From Ochotona curzoniae (taxonomy: Eukaryota > Chordata > Mammalia > Lagomorpha > Ochotonidae), in contig NW_024465885.1 of NCBI RefSeq assembly GCF_017591425.1, forward strand, positions 39,502,501 through 39,566,500: a DNA stretch of 64,000 nucleotides, in the 5' to 3' direction. Of the stretch, positions 24,303 to 34,629 are shown piece by piece. The notes under the pieces are model-generated. The model was not told the DNA's origin. It ran no database searches and was given only the letters and a program-made list of their open reading frames with translations. Position numbers and translations under genes: made by a program. Every line of letters begins with the position of its first letter. Position 1 is the stretch's first letter.

Positions 24303-24970
24303 TATGGGCTGAATTGTGTTCCCTATACAATACATGTGTTAAACTTCCTCAGGGTGACTATACTTGGAAATGGGACATCAAAGGAGATAATGAAGGTTAA
24401 ATGAAGTTGTAAGGGTGAAGCCTTAGTCCAATAGGATTTAAGAGAAAGAGATAACAGGGTTTGCATACAGAAGAAAGACTATTTGAAAACACAGTAGAAA
24501 GACATCTGCAAGCCAAGGAAAGAGACCTCAGGAGAAAACAAACCTGCTAACACCATCAACCTCAGCTTCCAAAACTGCAAAAATGTTTTAATACCTAGAG
24601 GGCTGCTACTTTTGGCCCATCCCTTTGGACCTGTGCTAATGTGGATCCAATCAACTGCAGGTGGAAAATGTTCCTAAAAATATTGCATGTACACTTGTAC
24701 TTCTCTTGTCATGAGTCCCTGAAGAATATACTAAAGCAGTAATATACCTAGCACTTACAAGATTTATATAGTAATAGAGAGACTTAAGTTACACTGGAGG
24801 ATGAGCAAAGGTTATGTGCAAATACTTTGCAATTTTGCATAAGGAAATTGAGCATCCACAGATTTCAGTATCCTGGAAATGGGATGATTCCAAGCCAATT
24901 TACTCCCTCCTTCAAAGACACCAAGAGGCAAGTGTATTTTACTATAGCAGTTCTAGAAAACTAATACATA
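24303..24970 (+). mobile_element. MLT1 LTR split by a DNA transposon
   Basis: The left part matches MLT1A/B-type LTRs: gggctgaattgtgttcccta at 24306, ctatacttggaaatgggac near 24359, aggttaaatgaagttgtaag near 24393 and gacatctgcaagccaaggaa near 24501. The matching LTR end (tatagcagttctagaaaac then taatacata) appears only after an interruption, at 24944-24970. The two halves fit one LTR with foreign sequence between them. Confidence 0.7.
24605..24900. mobile_element. Tigger-like (Tc1/mariner) non-autonomous element inside the LTR
   Basis: Landmarks are gtggatccaatcaactgcag near 24644, cttgtcatgagtccctgaag near 24705, a gcaaaggttatgtgcaaata block near 24805 and ttgagcatccacagattt near 24847, then cagtatcctgg. 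These match the mammalian MER elements of the Tigger group that end in tatccgcgga-type inverted repeats. Exact termini and subfamily are uncertain. Confidence 0.6.
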
Positions 24971-26414
24971 TCCAGTTACTTTTCATGCACAGGAATAGAT
25001 TCTGATGGGTTCACTATCAAATACCTCAAAAATCTAGTTCGCTTGGGTCCACCTGGAACCTTGAAGTTCCAAACCAAGATTCAGTCACTGGCTTACAGAT
25101 TTTGGCTCTGACCCACAGAATTTGTAAGCACTTGATCTGTTGCAAAGATTTTATGCTGGGCTGTAAATTAGCTCATATTTGAGCTACAAACTTTGGAATT
25201 CATCCTCCAGCTTGGTAACATCTCAAAGGCCCCTCATTGTCTCTCCAAAATGAACCCTCAACAAAGCAGAATGAAGCCAGATGTTTTGTTTCCAGCAGCA
25301 TTGTATGTTGTGTACCAGGACACACATATTTGAAATGCATTGTCTTTTTTATTCCAGATGGAAACTTCCTAGCATACTATTAAAAAGAACTTGCGGATTT
25401 CTTTGGAGATGATACAAAATAATTGTAGATTTCTTAAATCCCTAATTTAAATATTTCCTATTGTAAATAGATCTCTCTACTTGTTCATAACAAGTCAAGC
25501 AAGGGACCACTGAACTGAACAATTACCTCCACAAAAGTCAGTGAAAGGAAAGCGCTCTTATTTTATGTGGCAAGATTAGCACTCTAAAATTGCTCAAGGT
25601 TTAGCTATCTGGTTCTAAGAAGCAAACTTTGGAGCTTTCAAACTCTGAAGATCTCCTGTTTTAAATAATTTCTGAAGAGGCTGCCTTTGTGAACAATGAT
25701 TTCACTGAAGAAGGTCACATCCTTTACATTGGGGCAATGGATTCCAACATAATTAACTCTGGGAACACAGAAGTCACCATGCATCATCCTAGCCACTCTG
25801 GGATGATACTTGTGAGGCAAAAGTAGCTACTGTGCAACTATTAGATATATTTCTAGCATGGACCATAAACAGATGTTTATTTGTCATCCACAGAGCAGGG
25901 CATTGGTAACCTTGAAGGCAGCTCATCCTTTCAAGTTGTGTTTCCTAGTTCACAGAGGTTCCACAGGAGGAAGGAGGGTGGCTTCACTGCAGTTGTGCAT
26001 TCCACAAACACTCATAACTCTTCTGACCGCAGCAGGTCACTGTGCTTATACTAATTAGGGAAAGACCCAAGGATTTCCCCTCTTCTCCCTACAATATGGA
26101 TTCCCAGCCTTCTGCATCCCTTTTTCCTCTCCCCAGGGATGTGCAGGGGTCTTTCTACCCATTCAATTCCACCAGCTTTCAGGTGAAAGGAAGGGGGTAA
26201 AAAATGCTTCTCAAAGATGTGTCCAATACCCCCAAGTCTTTTGCAAGCACCAACATTGTACTTCTCTTGAAATATTCCTTAAGTATGACTGTAATACCGG
26301 TCTCAGCCTTCTTCCTCCCCCAGCAAATGCTCCCTGGTCTTACTCTCACCTTAAATCAGAATGGAAAAATAAGATGAACCATAGCGGCAAAAAAGATACA
26401 AATCCAATTCACCG
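24971..26414. other. Unique non-coding DNA
   Basis: No repeat or exon recognised. Confidence 0.4.
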
Positions 26415-26605
26415 AAATTTATGGAGCACTTTGCTACTTACCAGATTCTGTGAAAAATGCTTAAGACACCATGTCAATTAATTCTCATAAACAGCCCTAT
26501 TCTTGTAGATGAGGCTAATAAGCCATGGAGACCACATGACTATTAAGTGGCAAGATAAGGTTTGAATTCCATGTAGAAATCACTACTGTGCTCTCTAAGC
26601 AAAAT
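26415..26605 (+). mobile_element. MIR SINE
   Basis: Ancient tRNA-derived SINE shared across mammals. It shows tttatggagcactttgctac, aattctcataaacagcccta, a gtagatgaggctaataagc block and ttaagtggcaagataaggtt, then ttgaattcc. These correspond in order to the MIR consensus from its 5' body through the core. It is strongly diverged, which fits its age. Confidence 0.8.
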
Positions 26606-26689
26606 TTTGTGACAGCCAAGATCTGCATTATAATATTGGAATCTGTGGATTTGTAAGTATCAAGTGAGATATCTTCTTATTAATTGGTT

Positions 26690-26860
26690 GTAACTCACGT
26701 CCCTAGCAATATTTGGCAGTCTGGAAACATCAGCTGTCACACCAGGGGACTATTATTAACATCTAAGGGACTGAGGCCAAGATGGCCCCACCACAGAGAA
26801 CTGCCCAGTCTAGGATGCTAACAGTGCCAATGGGGTTTGGGGTGCTGGTGTCAGCATAGT
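26690..26860 (-). mobile_element. MER20-like hAT-Charlie element
   Basis: On the plus strand the order agcaatatttggcagtctgg, aaacatcagctgtcacacc, actgaggccaagatg, gaactgcccagtctaggatg and acagtgccaa matches the reverse complement of MER20. An internal stretch is missing and the terminal repeats are degraded. MER20 copies have been linked to endometrial enhancers in other placental mammals. Nothing here shows such activity. Confidence 0.6.
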
Positions 26861-27964
26861 TGTTATTCCCATAATATATTTTGTTTTGTGGACTTTGATT
26901 CTCTATGTCCATTTCAACAGTCTGTTTTTGTTAATATTTTTTTTTTGTGAGGAGCCCCAAGTCTCTTGAGGAGGTAGAGAGAGTGACTCAAGAATAACAT
27001 GACTTTCAAAAAATCTCTCAAGGGATGGCATCCCATGTGGAACAAAGTGCTCAGAGGGCACTATTTCAGGAACAGTAACCCAGCGGGCCCACTGTCTGGC
27101 ATTTCCACAACCATCACTCTCAAGCAGTGTTCCCTGGAATCCTACCCCAAGAAAGCAATTGGGGATAGGGAGAGCGGTTACCCTAGAGCATGGCGTTGCA
27201 AAGAGAAATCTTGAAAGGCAAAAAAAAAAAAAAAAAGACTGTAACCTGATCCCAGTCTTAAATGTTCCCTACTCAACCATAAGTCAAGAGAAAGTGAAAT
27301 AACTTCCATCACACGCATACAGAATGTTCTCTGGGGGTTGCAAGAATTGAAGAAACAATGTGCAGAAAACGCATAGTTTTCTGGCGTAATTAGTCAGAAG
27401 ATAAATTCAAAAGATTTCGGTAATAAAACCTGTGTTCCAGCCATGCCTATGTTGAGCAAGCCCTAAAATCCGAAGAATGATAAGGCAACTGGAGCCGAGA
27501 ACATCTTTGCTTACATTATAGGGCCCACATGTAAATTTTGAAAGCATGCTATCTACTGAAGAAAATATTTTAATTGGCCTTTAAAAATATTCTTTCAGGG
27601 ACAAAATCAACTTGTTTAAAGTGTTGCCTGGCTGGTCTCTGGTTTTGGCAGCTCATTATACTGTCTTAACGCCGTAAGAATTACTAATCATTATGTCATT
27701 TTCTCGAAAACACATTCCAGATCATATCCAAAACTGGGTAAAGATTATTTATACCTTTGAGTGTTTTTAACTGCCTTATATCAAAGGAAAACATGGAATT
27801 AACTTCTTAGATGTCACTTTAAATTATTTTGGCAAATTTGATCATAGTTGAATTATCAAAAAGTTCATAGACATGCGCGTTATAAGAGAGCAATGCATCA
27901 ACTTCAAAAACAATTTGCTCTGAGATGAAATTTTAATTCTATTTCTCCACAAACTTCTTAATGT
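26861..27964. other. Unique DNA with a poly(A) run
   Basis: An A-run lies at 27220-27237 after a moderately GC-rich 250 bp. That could be the tail of an unrecognised retroposed sequence, but I found no flanking direct repeat. The remainder is unremarkable. Confidence 0.4.
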
Positions 27965-28090
27965 ACTCTTTTTTTTATTTCTGTAAGGGGAACACATTTC
28001 ATGTATTTAATATATATAGATTTGAGAGCATAATTATAATTCCCACTCCACCCTCCCTTCCCCCAACACACATTCCCACCTTATTATGAA
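27965..28090 (-). mobile_element. Probable L1 3' end fragment
   Basis: A T-rich start (cttttttttatttctgtaag) is followed by caccctcccttcccccaaca. It resembles the reversed L1 3' ends at 7.33, 34.68 and 42.68 kb. The match is short. Confidence 0.4.
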
Positions 28091-28134
28091 GCTTGTTGGA
28101 GCCTGGAATGTCTTTTATCCCTTTGCCAGCTATC

Positions 28135-28370
28135 CAAAATCCTTAGCACTCAGAGCCTGACGAGCAGCCTCCTCCATGAAGCAGGCCCTGATTCCTTGTC
28201 ATCATTAAGCCAAAGTGTCTCTTTGTTCCCAGGGATATTGCTTTTAACTTCACTAAACATTTATAATGACTTCTCTTTAAGTTACAGAATTTCTGTCTGT
28301 GTCTGTGTTTCTGAATGAACACAAAAATCTTCCATGAGAATAAGAATATCATCTATTTCCATCCCAGAAT
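28135..28370 (+). mobile_element. L2 LINE 3' fragment
   Basis: The order atgaagcaggccctgattcc, cactaaacatttataatgac, tgtctgtgtctgtgtttctg and cttccatgagaataagaata parallels the L2 3' region (cttccctgacc, cacttatcac, gtctgtctcc, ctccatgagggcag). Confidence 0.55.
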
Positions 28371-29289
28371 GCTAAAAAAGTGACTGTAATCAACAATAAT
28401 AAGATGGATTAAATTAAGTGAGAGTATATGGATTTGAGTAGATAAAACTGCTTCTCATTTGGTTTTTATGAAGTAACTTGATGATTTCTATCATTATGAG
28501 CCCTAAGCCTCAATTAGTTAGAACAAATAGTCCTAGAACCTTTTCTGCTCTGGACTTTGAATTCCAGTAGGTGATAGGAAATGAGCAAAAGATTTCTGCA
28601 GCATAAACTGTCTCTGACTGGGACCACACCAAACACCATGGTCCAACTAGTGAATAATGTGCTGGGTATTTGGCTTCATTTTAGCAGCTTGAAGGAAAGC
28701 CAGCTAGTAATAAAGACAGATTCTACTATAAGTAACTAAAACTCCCTTACTCATCCTCTGACTCAGTAATCTCCCCATGTATTATCAGCTAGTGACATTG
28801 AAATATTTAATGTGAACTAGGAATCTACTTTAGCAGCCAGGCACACAGAGAGCAGCAGAGACATACCGTGGACCTCATATAATAAAAAACATGATTTCTA
28901 TCATATAAATGGGTGTTTATAGGAGATGGCAGGTTTTTGTATCTAAAAATCAGAAAGATTGGCAAGAATACTTTGAAAGAGAGGTGCTCACTCAGAATGT
29001 ACCTTGGATGTGCAAAGAGTTTCCAAAAAGACTGGAACTAGTGTAGTAGTACATTTTGAACGCACAGAATATTCCAGTGAACTTCAAGGTCACCAGTCAT
29101 GCTTCAGACCACTCATTAAATAGCGCTCATCTATAGCCAGTGCATGGATTGTTTTCTGTGTCTGGGAAAACCCCTGAGTTCATACTGTACCATCATGGTT
29201 CCAAGTGATATCACACCACACTTCTCGTAGCTTCGACCTGACATCCCAGAGCCCATCAATTAATTTGGTTTTGTTAGCCTGGCACTTGA
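28371..29289. other. Unique non-coding DNA
   Basis: No family or exon recognised. Confidence 0.4.
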
Positions 29290-30560
29290 TCTTCAATATC
29301 CTGCTACTGCAAAATTAATCCCAGGCCACCATTTCTGTCCTCCATCAAAGCCCCTCTCAATGCCAGATTTTGCACATACCAGTGGGTCCATGAGCCAGCA
29401 CAACACAGTTCACCTCCTGTCCTAGCAGAAACAGAGGCTTTTCCTAACTGGCCTTCAACCCAAACTGGTCCTTGCTGTTGGATGTTACAGCCCAGCCATG
29501 GCTCATCCATACCCACATATGGCTCACACACAGTTCAGTAGGGGTTGAGACCTTGCCTAGTCCATGCCACATCTACCCTGGTCCTCCTGGACACCACAGG
29601 GTGTTGAGGTCTGTCCCAGCTTGGTGCGTCCAGACCCAGTCCACAAATGTGCCAAGGGAGACTACAACCGTTTCCTGATCAGAATGCAGCCCCCATGCCA
29701 GAACATGCGCCCCTTGGTGTCCCCTTAGCTCCCCAACCAGCCTGTTCCCAGCCATAGATCACGCACATGCCAGTGTTTGCTCTGACTCAGCTTGGCTCTG
29801 CCCCTCACCTGTCCTGACCTCTGCCTTAGACAATGTGGCTTAGCGTCCCTAACTTACACAGACCAGTAGGTAAAAGAGCCTAGCTCAGCATGACCTGCAC
29901 TCCATCCTGGTCTCTAGTTTTGCTTGTGGGCTAAGGTTTGCTCAGTTCTACCTAGTACATCCCGTTCCATTACCAATTGACACATTTGCCAACTTTGGAG
30001 CTACTTGCCCAGCTAGTCCAACTCCCAGGTCTGGACCACATGTTCACCAGCGGGAGCTATGACTCGCCAGGGGTTGCCCAAGTTCCTCCACTTGACCCAC
30101 TCCCAGACCCAGTTCTCATACCTGCCATTGGGTTTTAGGCCAGGTTCTGGCGAAGATGGCCTTCCATTTGGCCTTGTATGAGCTGGTGAATGTTGCAGCC
30201 TTAACCACCCCACACCCTATTCAGGATGCACATTTGGGTCCTGCTGCCTTGACCAGACCCTACTGTTGCGGGTTCCTTTACCTGTGATTGATGGCAGGCT
30301 CCTTGGTCACACCTAGCTTAGTCCATCACCACCCCAACTCTTGAGCTAACCATTGGGGCTAGAATTTCCACAGGGTGCGGCCCACACATCCCTCACAGAA
30401 TCTAGCCCCAGATATGGTTCTCGAGTGCTAGTTAATGTAATGACCCTGCTTAATGTGACCCTTCTCCTGATCCATCATCATGTCAGGTAACAGGATATGA
30501 TTCTGCTGGACAAGCCCCAAGCCATAGCTTTTGCATGAACTGGTGTTCAGTGCTCAGCAT
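29290..30560 (-). mobile_element. L1 3' UTR array fragment
   Basis: Homologous to 12300-12780 in the same orientation: ccttgctgttggatgttaca against tcttactgttgggtgttaca, caagggagactacaa against gagggagactggag, and cccttagctccccaaccag against tcttagctccccaaccag. It consists of degenerate 50-65 bp units. Unlike the other copies it lacks the terminal L1 3' end on its left, so it is an internal fragment. Confidence 0.7.
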
Positions 30561-31020
30561 TGTTAAGTGATTACAAGTTCCTCTAAGGAAGAGTTACCAT
30601 CATTGGGAATCTGTACGATTAATCCACATCCTAGAAGCACAGTAGGATCTACCTGGAGCTACCTAAGCAGCGATTCAAAGAACCAAAACCCAGAGCTCCC
30701 CGGCCGGGCGGCCAGCATGCCATTTGGCAACCTGAGGCCCACCAGCAGCCAGGAGGTATTGGAAGTTTAAACCCCCAGGCCCAAGTTCGCGCCCCTCCCC
30801 AATCCCATTCATCACCCATTGAGTGTGGTGGGTGGGCTCCAGAGCTACCCAGTCATGGAGACCGCCCCCCTCAGTGTACTAACCCCAATGGGAGCAGCCC
30901 CCGAGCCCAGGCAGGCCCAGGGACAGCTCACCACGTGCACATGGTGGCTGGAGTTAGTAGGATCCCATCAAGACATCCTGTCCTGAGGCCCACCAAAAAT
31001 AAGTAAAAAAAATTTTTTAA
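30561..31020 (+). other. Unclassified GC-rich block with A-rich tail
   Basis: A CpG-containing stretch (agctccccggccgggcggcc at 30691, agttcgcgcccctcccc at 30783, gaccgcccccctcag at 30860) contrasts sharply with its AT-rich surroundings. It ends in an A/T-rich tract at 31000-31018, as a retroposed sequence would. No family is recognised, there is no convincing flanking duplication, and no reading frame has a domain. It could be a retroposed transcript, an L1 5' UTR piece or an unknown repeat. Confidence 0.45.
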
Positions 31021-31284
31021 AGGAAATAATCTAAATAATTGAGGTTAGAGTTCACAGTTTAGGCAAATGGTCAACCAGTGTTTCCATTAACTGATACTGG
31101 AAGTTATAGAAGGTGTGCAAAGAAACCCTGATAAAAATATCAGTTTGGACTGGGTCTCGAGTTGAGACACCTGCCTGACGTCTAGTCTGGATGTTGAGAA
31201 ATGAAAGGGACACTAGTCCTCTACTTAGGGATAGTTTATAGGTTTTATGTGTATATATAGAACATTGAAAAAAAAGGTTTGGGT
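31021..31284. other. Unique non-coding DNA
   Basis: Short AT-rich spacer with no recognised feature. Confidence 0.4.
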
Positions 31285-31612
31285 GTTGCACTCAGCCTGG
31301 TAGCCTACTGGCTAAAGTCCTTGCCTTGCATGCACTGGAATCCCACATAGGTGCCAGTTATTGTCCCAGCTGCCCTACTTATCTTCCAGCTCCCTGCTTG
31401 TGGCCTGGGAAAGCAGCCAAGGACAGCCCAAGGCCCTGACACCCTGCATCCACATGGAAGACCCAGTAGAGGCTCCTGGTTTCCGATCAGCTCAACTCAG
31501 CTTGGGCTGTTATGTCCACTTGGGGCGTGATTCAGCAGACAGAAAGCTCTGTGTTTCTCATTTTCTCCATAAATCTGACATTCAAATAAGAAATAAGTCT
31601 TTTTTTAAAAAA
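31285..31612 (+). mobile_element. C SINE
   Basis: Complete copy with head (gcctggtagcctactggcta), centre (gcctgggaaagcagccaagg), cacttggggcgtgattcagc and tail (caaataagaaataagtc) running into T/A-rich sequence. Moderately diverged. Confidence 0.92.
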
Positions 31613-32104
31613 ATACTTTTAAAATAGTCTGGGTGTAAAACTATCAGTTTTTGAACTCTAGGTTTTACCCACCAAAAACATGTGTAATTTTTTTTTAAAG
31701 AAATACAAAGGATTCTCAAAGAGAACAATGGAAGCAACCAAAAGGAAAACTCCAAGCTATGGTTCAATGGAAGACAAGACTTCATGCTTCTTGTTTCTCA
31801 ACTACGTCAAATTTTTCTGAATCCAATAAGTACACAAGCAGTGTTTGACATTAGTGACACAAAAAGTCAGTGTTGCCATGAACATGAAGTGTTTGGGTAA
31901 TGAGCACAGAATCCAGCTGATTAAGGACTGAGTGATAGGTGTAAGGGAACAACATACAGATTAAGTTTGTAAAAACTTGGAGAACGGTAGTTGCCTCATA
32001 ATATCATTTTGACATTTGGGTGCAGACCCGCCCAGCATCTGACAACCTTTACAGTGTAGTCAGGTGGGACAATACAGTTCTTATTTCTTAAAAGAGCAAA
32101 AATA
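31613..32104. other. Unique non-coding DNA
   Basis: No recognised element. Confidence 0.4.
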
Positions 32105-32352
32105 GGGACTGATATTGTGCCTTAGCATCCCAAGTCCCATCCTGGCTGTTCCATTTCCGACCCATCTCTCAGCTAATGTCCTGGGAAAGCAGCAGAAAAC
32201 TACCTGAATGCTTGGACTCCTGCCATCCACAAAGGACCACCAGATGGAAGCCCTAATTCCGTGGTTCAGCCTGGCTCTGCTCTGGCTACAGCAATCTCTC
32301 TCCTCCCCTTCACCACTATCTCTCAATGACGTTGCTTTTCAAATAAATATTT
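32105..32352 (+). mobile_element. C SINE, old and 5' shortened
   Basis: Recognisable from ttccatttccgacccatctc and tcctgggaaagcagcagaaa to the tail tttcaaataaatatt. The rabbit-type wording and high divergence suggest an old subfamily. It meets the next SINE tail to tail. Confidence 0.75.
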
Positions 32353-32354
32353 TT

Positions 32355-32592
32355 TTTTAGATTCATTTGCTTTTATTGCAGTCAAATATACAGAGAGGAG
32401 GAGAGACAGAGAGGAAGATCTCCCATGCGGGACAGGGTCCCAAGGCTTTGTGCCATCCTCGACTGCTTTTCCAGGCCACAAATAGGGAGCTGAATGGGAA
32501 GCAGGGTTTCCAGGGGTTAGAACCAGCGCCCATATGGGATTCTGGCATGTGCCAGGCAAGGACTTCACCCACTAGGCCACTGTGCAGGGCCC
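32355..32592 (-). mobile_element. C SINE with internal deletion
   Basis: The reversed tail (agattcatttgcttttattg) passes through gagaggaagatctcccatgc straight to gggacagggtcccaagg, skipping the usual gattcactccccaag and gagccaggagc blocks (about 90 bp). The head is good (ccactaggccactgtgcagg). Tail-to-tail arrangement with its neighbour gives a natural inverted repeat. Confidence 0.88.
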
Positions 32593-32789
32593 TAAGTAGA
32601 TATTCTTTTAAGCAGTAAAAATTCTGCCACTCCTTTGTTAGGTTGTCAATTTATTTGAGCAGACTGATAAATAATGACCTGAAATGCATTTTGTAAATGA
32701 ATTGTCATTTGAAGGAAAAAAAAAAGAAGGTTAAGAGATTACAACACTTTCAAATTTTTGCTGAAGAGGAAAGGAGCAAGTAGACCATT

Positions 32790-33001
32790 CAAGACAGCAA
32801 CGTGGAGTAAATCATGCAAGACAGCAACGTGGAGTAAATCATGCAAGACAGCAACGTGGAGTAGATCATGCAAGACAGCAACGTGGAGTAGACCATGCAA
32901 GACAGCAACGTGGAGTAAATCATGCAAGACAGCATCGTGGAGTAAATCATGCAAGACAGCAACGTGGAGTAGATCATGCAAGACAGCAACGTGGAGTAAT
33001 G
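32790..33001. repeat. 27-bp minisatellite, about 7.8 copies
   Basis: Head-to-tail units caagacagcaacgtggag + taaatcatg begin at 32790, 32817, 32844, 32871, 32898, 32925, 32952 and 32979, the last one partial. Units differ only at a few sites (taaatcatg, tagatcatg, tagaccatg; one aacg to atcg), so the array is recent. Because 27 is a multiple of 3, it keeps frames open on both strands with 9-residue periodicity. I regard those frames as a by-product. Confidence 0.97.
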
Positions 33002-33639
33002 AGAGTTTCCTCAGTACAGGTGGGCTGCATAAATGGGGTTGGAAAGATTCCCTGGGTCAGAGGAAATCGAAGAACTGAAGGGAAAGGAAAGCACAACCAT
33101 GAACTGGGCTCTCAGGAGCAACACAACAAGGGCATCTTGAGAGGGTTACAGGCTTGCCCCCCTTCTCTTTGTGAGGGTCCGGGGGGTCTCCTCTCTCTCT
33201 AACTCCACCTCTCAAGTAAACAAAAACAATCTTAAAAACCAAATGCCACAAAGCCAAGGGTTTATCATTTGGGGGTTCAGCTGCACCAGCCCACACCAAA
33301 ACCATGAGCACAATGACAGCTCAGAGAACTGATGTTCGCTAGTAAAGTGCGGTGTGTCACCCCAAGAAAATCTCACATACATTCGGTTACAGCAAAGCAA
33401 GGAATGTAAAAAGTGGTTATTTTATTTATTGTTATTTTTTTTCACTTATATTCATGGATGGTTTTCTATATGCATTAGGTGTCTCTATAAGAAGTTTTTT
33501 GATGTAAGCCATAGAAGATCCGTTTGGAGTATTAAACAATATTAAAATTGGTGTTCAAGAACTGCTGGACCCATTAATTCAACAAATAAACTATGTCATC
33601 ATGCTCCTAAGGTGAGACTGGCATATTAACATAAGGGTT
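33002..33639. other. Unique DNA with a possible SINE tail
   Basis: At 33190-33240 the words ctctctctctaactccacct and tcaagtaaacaaa resemble the last part of an old C SINE, but nothing upstream supports a full copy. The rest is unassigned. Confidence 0.35.
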
Positions 33640-33943
33640 GTGGGCCCAGTACGGTAACCTAGTGGTCTTCTGCTTGTATGCGCCAGGATCCCATTGGGTC
33701 ACTAGTGCTAGTCCCAGCTGCCCCATGTCCCATTCAGCTTCCTTTTTGTGGCCTGGCAAATCAGTTGAGGGCAGGCTCTTGCAGGTGACCTGGAGGCAGT
33801 TCCTGGCTCCTGCCTTTGGATCGGCACAGCACTGGCCATTGCGGTCACTTGGGGAGTGAATCATCAGATGGTAGACCTTCTTCTCTCTCTCTTCCTCTCT
33901 GTATTTCTGACTTTCCAATAAAAATAAATAAATCTTTAAACAA
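33640..33943 (+). mobile_element. C SINE
   Basis: Head (gggcccagtacggtaaccta), gctagtcccagctgcccc, cacttggggagtgaatcatc and tail (ccaataaaaataaataaatc) are all present. The middle is altered (gcaggtgacctggaggcag) compared with the family norm. Confidence 0.93.
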
Positions 33944-34220
33944 AATTTTGAGCAAGAATGTTAGGGCCTTCTATCGTAGGGATCTTCACAAAGTTCAAAG
34001 AGAGGTGGGCACTTGGAGCGGTGTTCAGAGGGACACTTGGGACAACTACATCTCACGTCAGAGTGACAGGTTTAAGACCTGCCTACACCTTGAATTCCAG
34101 CTTCATGCTAATGCGCAGCATAGGAGGTAAAAACATGGGCAGGAGCCAAGTGGGAGTCCCAGATTGACTTCTGAGCTCCCAATTTCTGCCTGACCAACCC
34201 TTGTTGTCGTGGGGCTTCTT
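33944..34220. other. Unique non-coding DNA
   Basis: Short spacer between two SINEs. No feature recognised. Confidence 0.4.
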
Positions 34221-34236
34221 GAAAGTAAACCAATGG

Positions 34237-34574
34237 GGGCCCGGCGCGGTGGCGCAAGTGGTTAAGTCCTCGCCTTGCACGCCCGGGATCCCATATGGGC
34301 GCCGGTTCTAATCCCGGCAGCCCCGCTTCCCTTCCAGCTCCCTGCCTGTGGCCTGGGAAAGCAGTCGAGGACGGCCCAAAGCTTTGGGAACCTGCACCCG
34401 CGTGGGAGACCCTGAAGAGGCTCCTGGCTTCGGATCGGCATAGTATCGGCCCGTTGCGCTCACTTGGGGAGTGAATCATCGGACGGAAGATCTTCCTCTC
34501 TGTGTCTCCTCTCTGTATATCCGCCTTTCCAATAAAAAATAATAAAAAAAAAATTTTATAAAAAAAAAAAAAAA
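34237..34574 (+). mobile_element. Very young C SINE with perfect target duplication
   Basis: Near-consensus copy. The Pol III A box (tggcgcaagtgg) is at 34250-34261 and the B box (ggttctaatcc) at 34304-34314. The tail includes a long poly(A). A perfect 16-bp direct repeat, gaaagtaaaccaatgg, flanks it at 34221-34236 and 34575-34590. Intact CpGs and a perfect duplication mark it as one of the youngest insertions in the window. A 159-codon reverse frame across it is only its reverse complement. Confidence 0.98.
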
Positions 34575-34629
34575 GAAAGTAAACCAATGGATAGAATAAT
34601 CAGTCTATATTCCCTCTATGCTGCTATCT

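Noticed and set aside
27220..27237. Poly(A) tail of a processed gene copy
   Set aside because: The upstream 250 bp match no gene I recognise and no direct repeat flanks the unit, so the run could be a simple homopolymer.
32790..33001. CRISPR-like array
   Set aside because: The units are contiguous with no unique spacers, and the sequence is a mammalian nuclear minisatellite.
32758..33078. Forward and reverse periodic frames with 9-residue repeats
   Set aside because: They follow automatically from a 27-bp minisatellite whose unit lacks stops. Nothing else suggests translation.
34237..34330. tRNA gene
   Set aside because: A and B boxes are present, but this is the tRNA-derived head of the C SINE. 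No acceptor stem pairs and the element continues into the SINE body.
34108..34587. 159-codon reverse frame
   Set aside because: It is mainly the reverse complement of a young SINE. Similar frames recur at other SINE copies such as 55638-56078.
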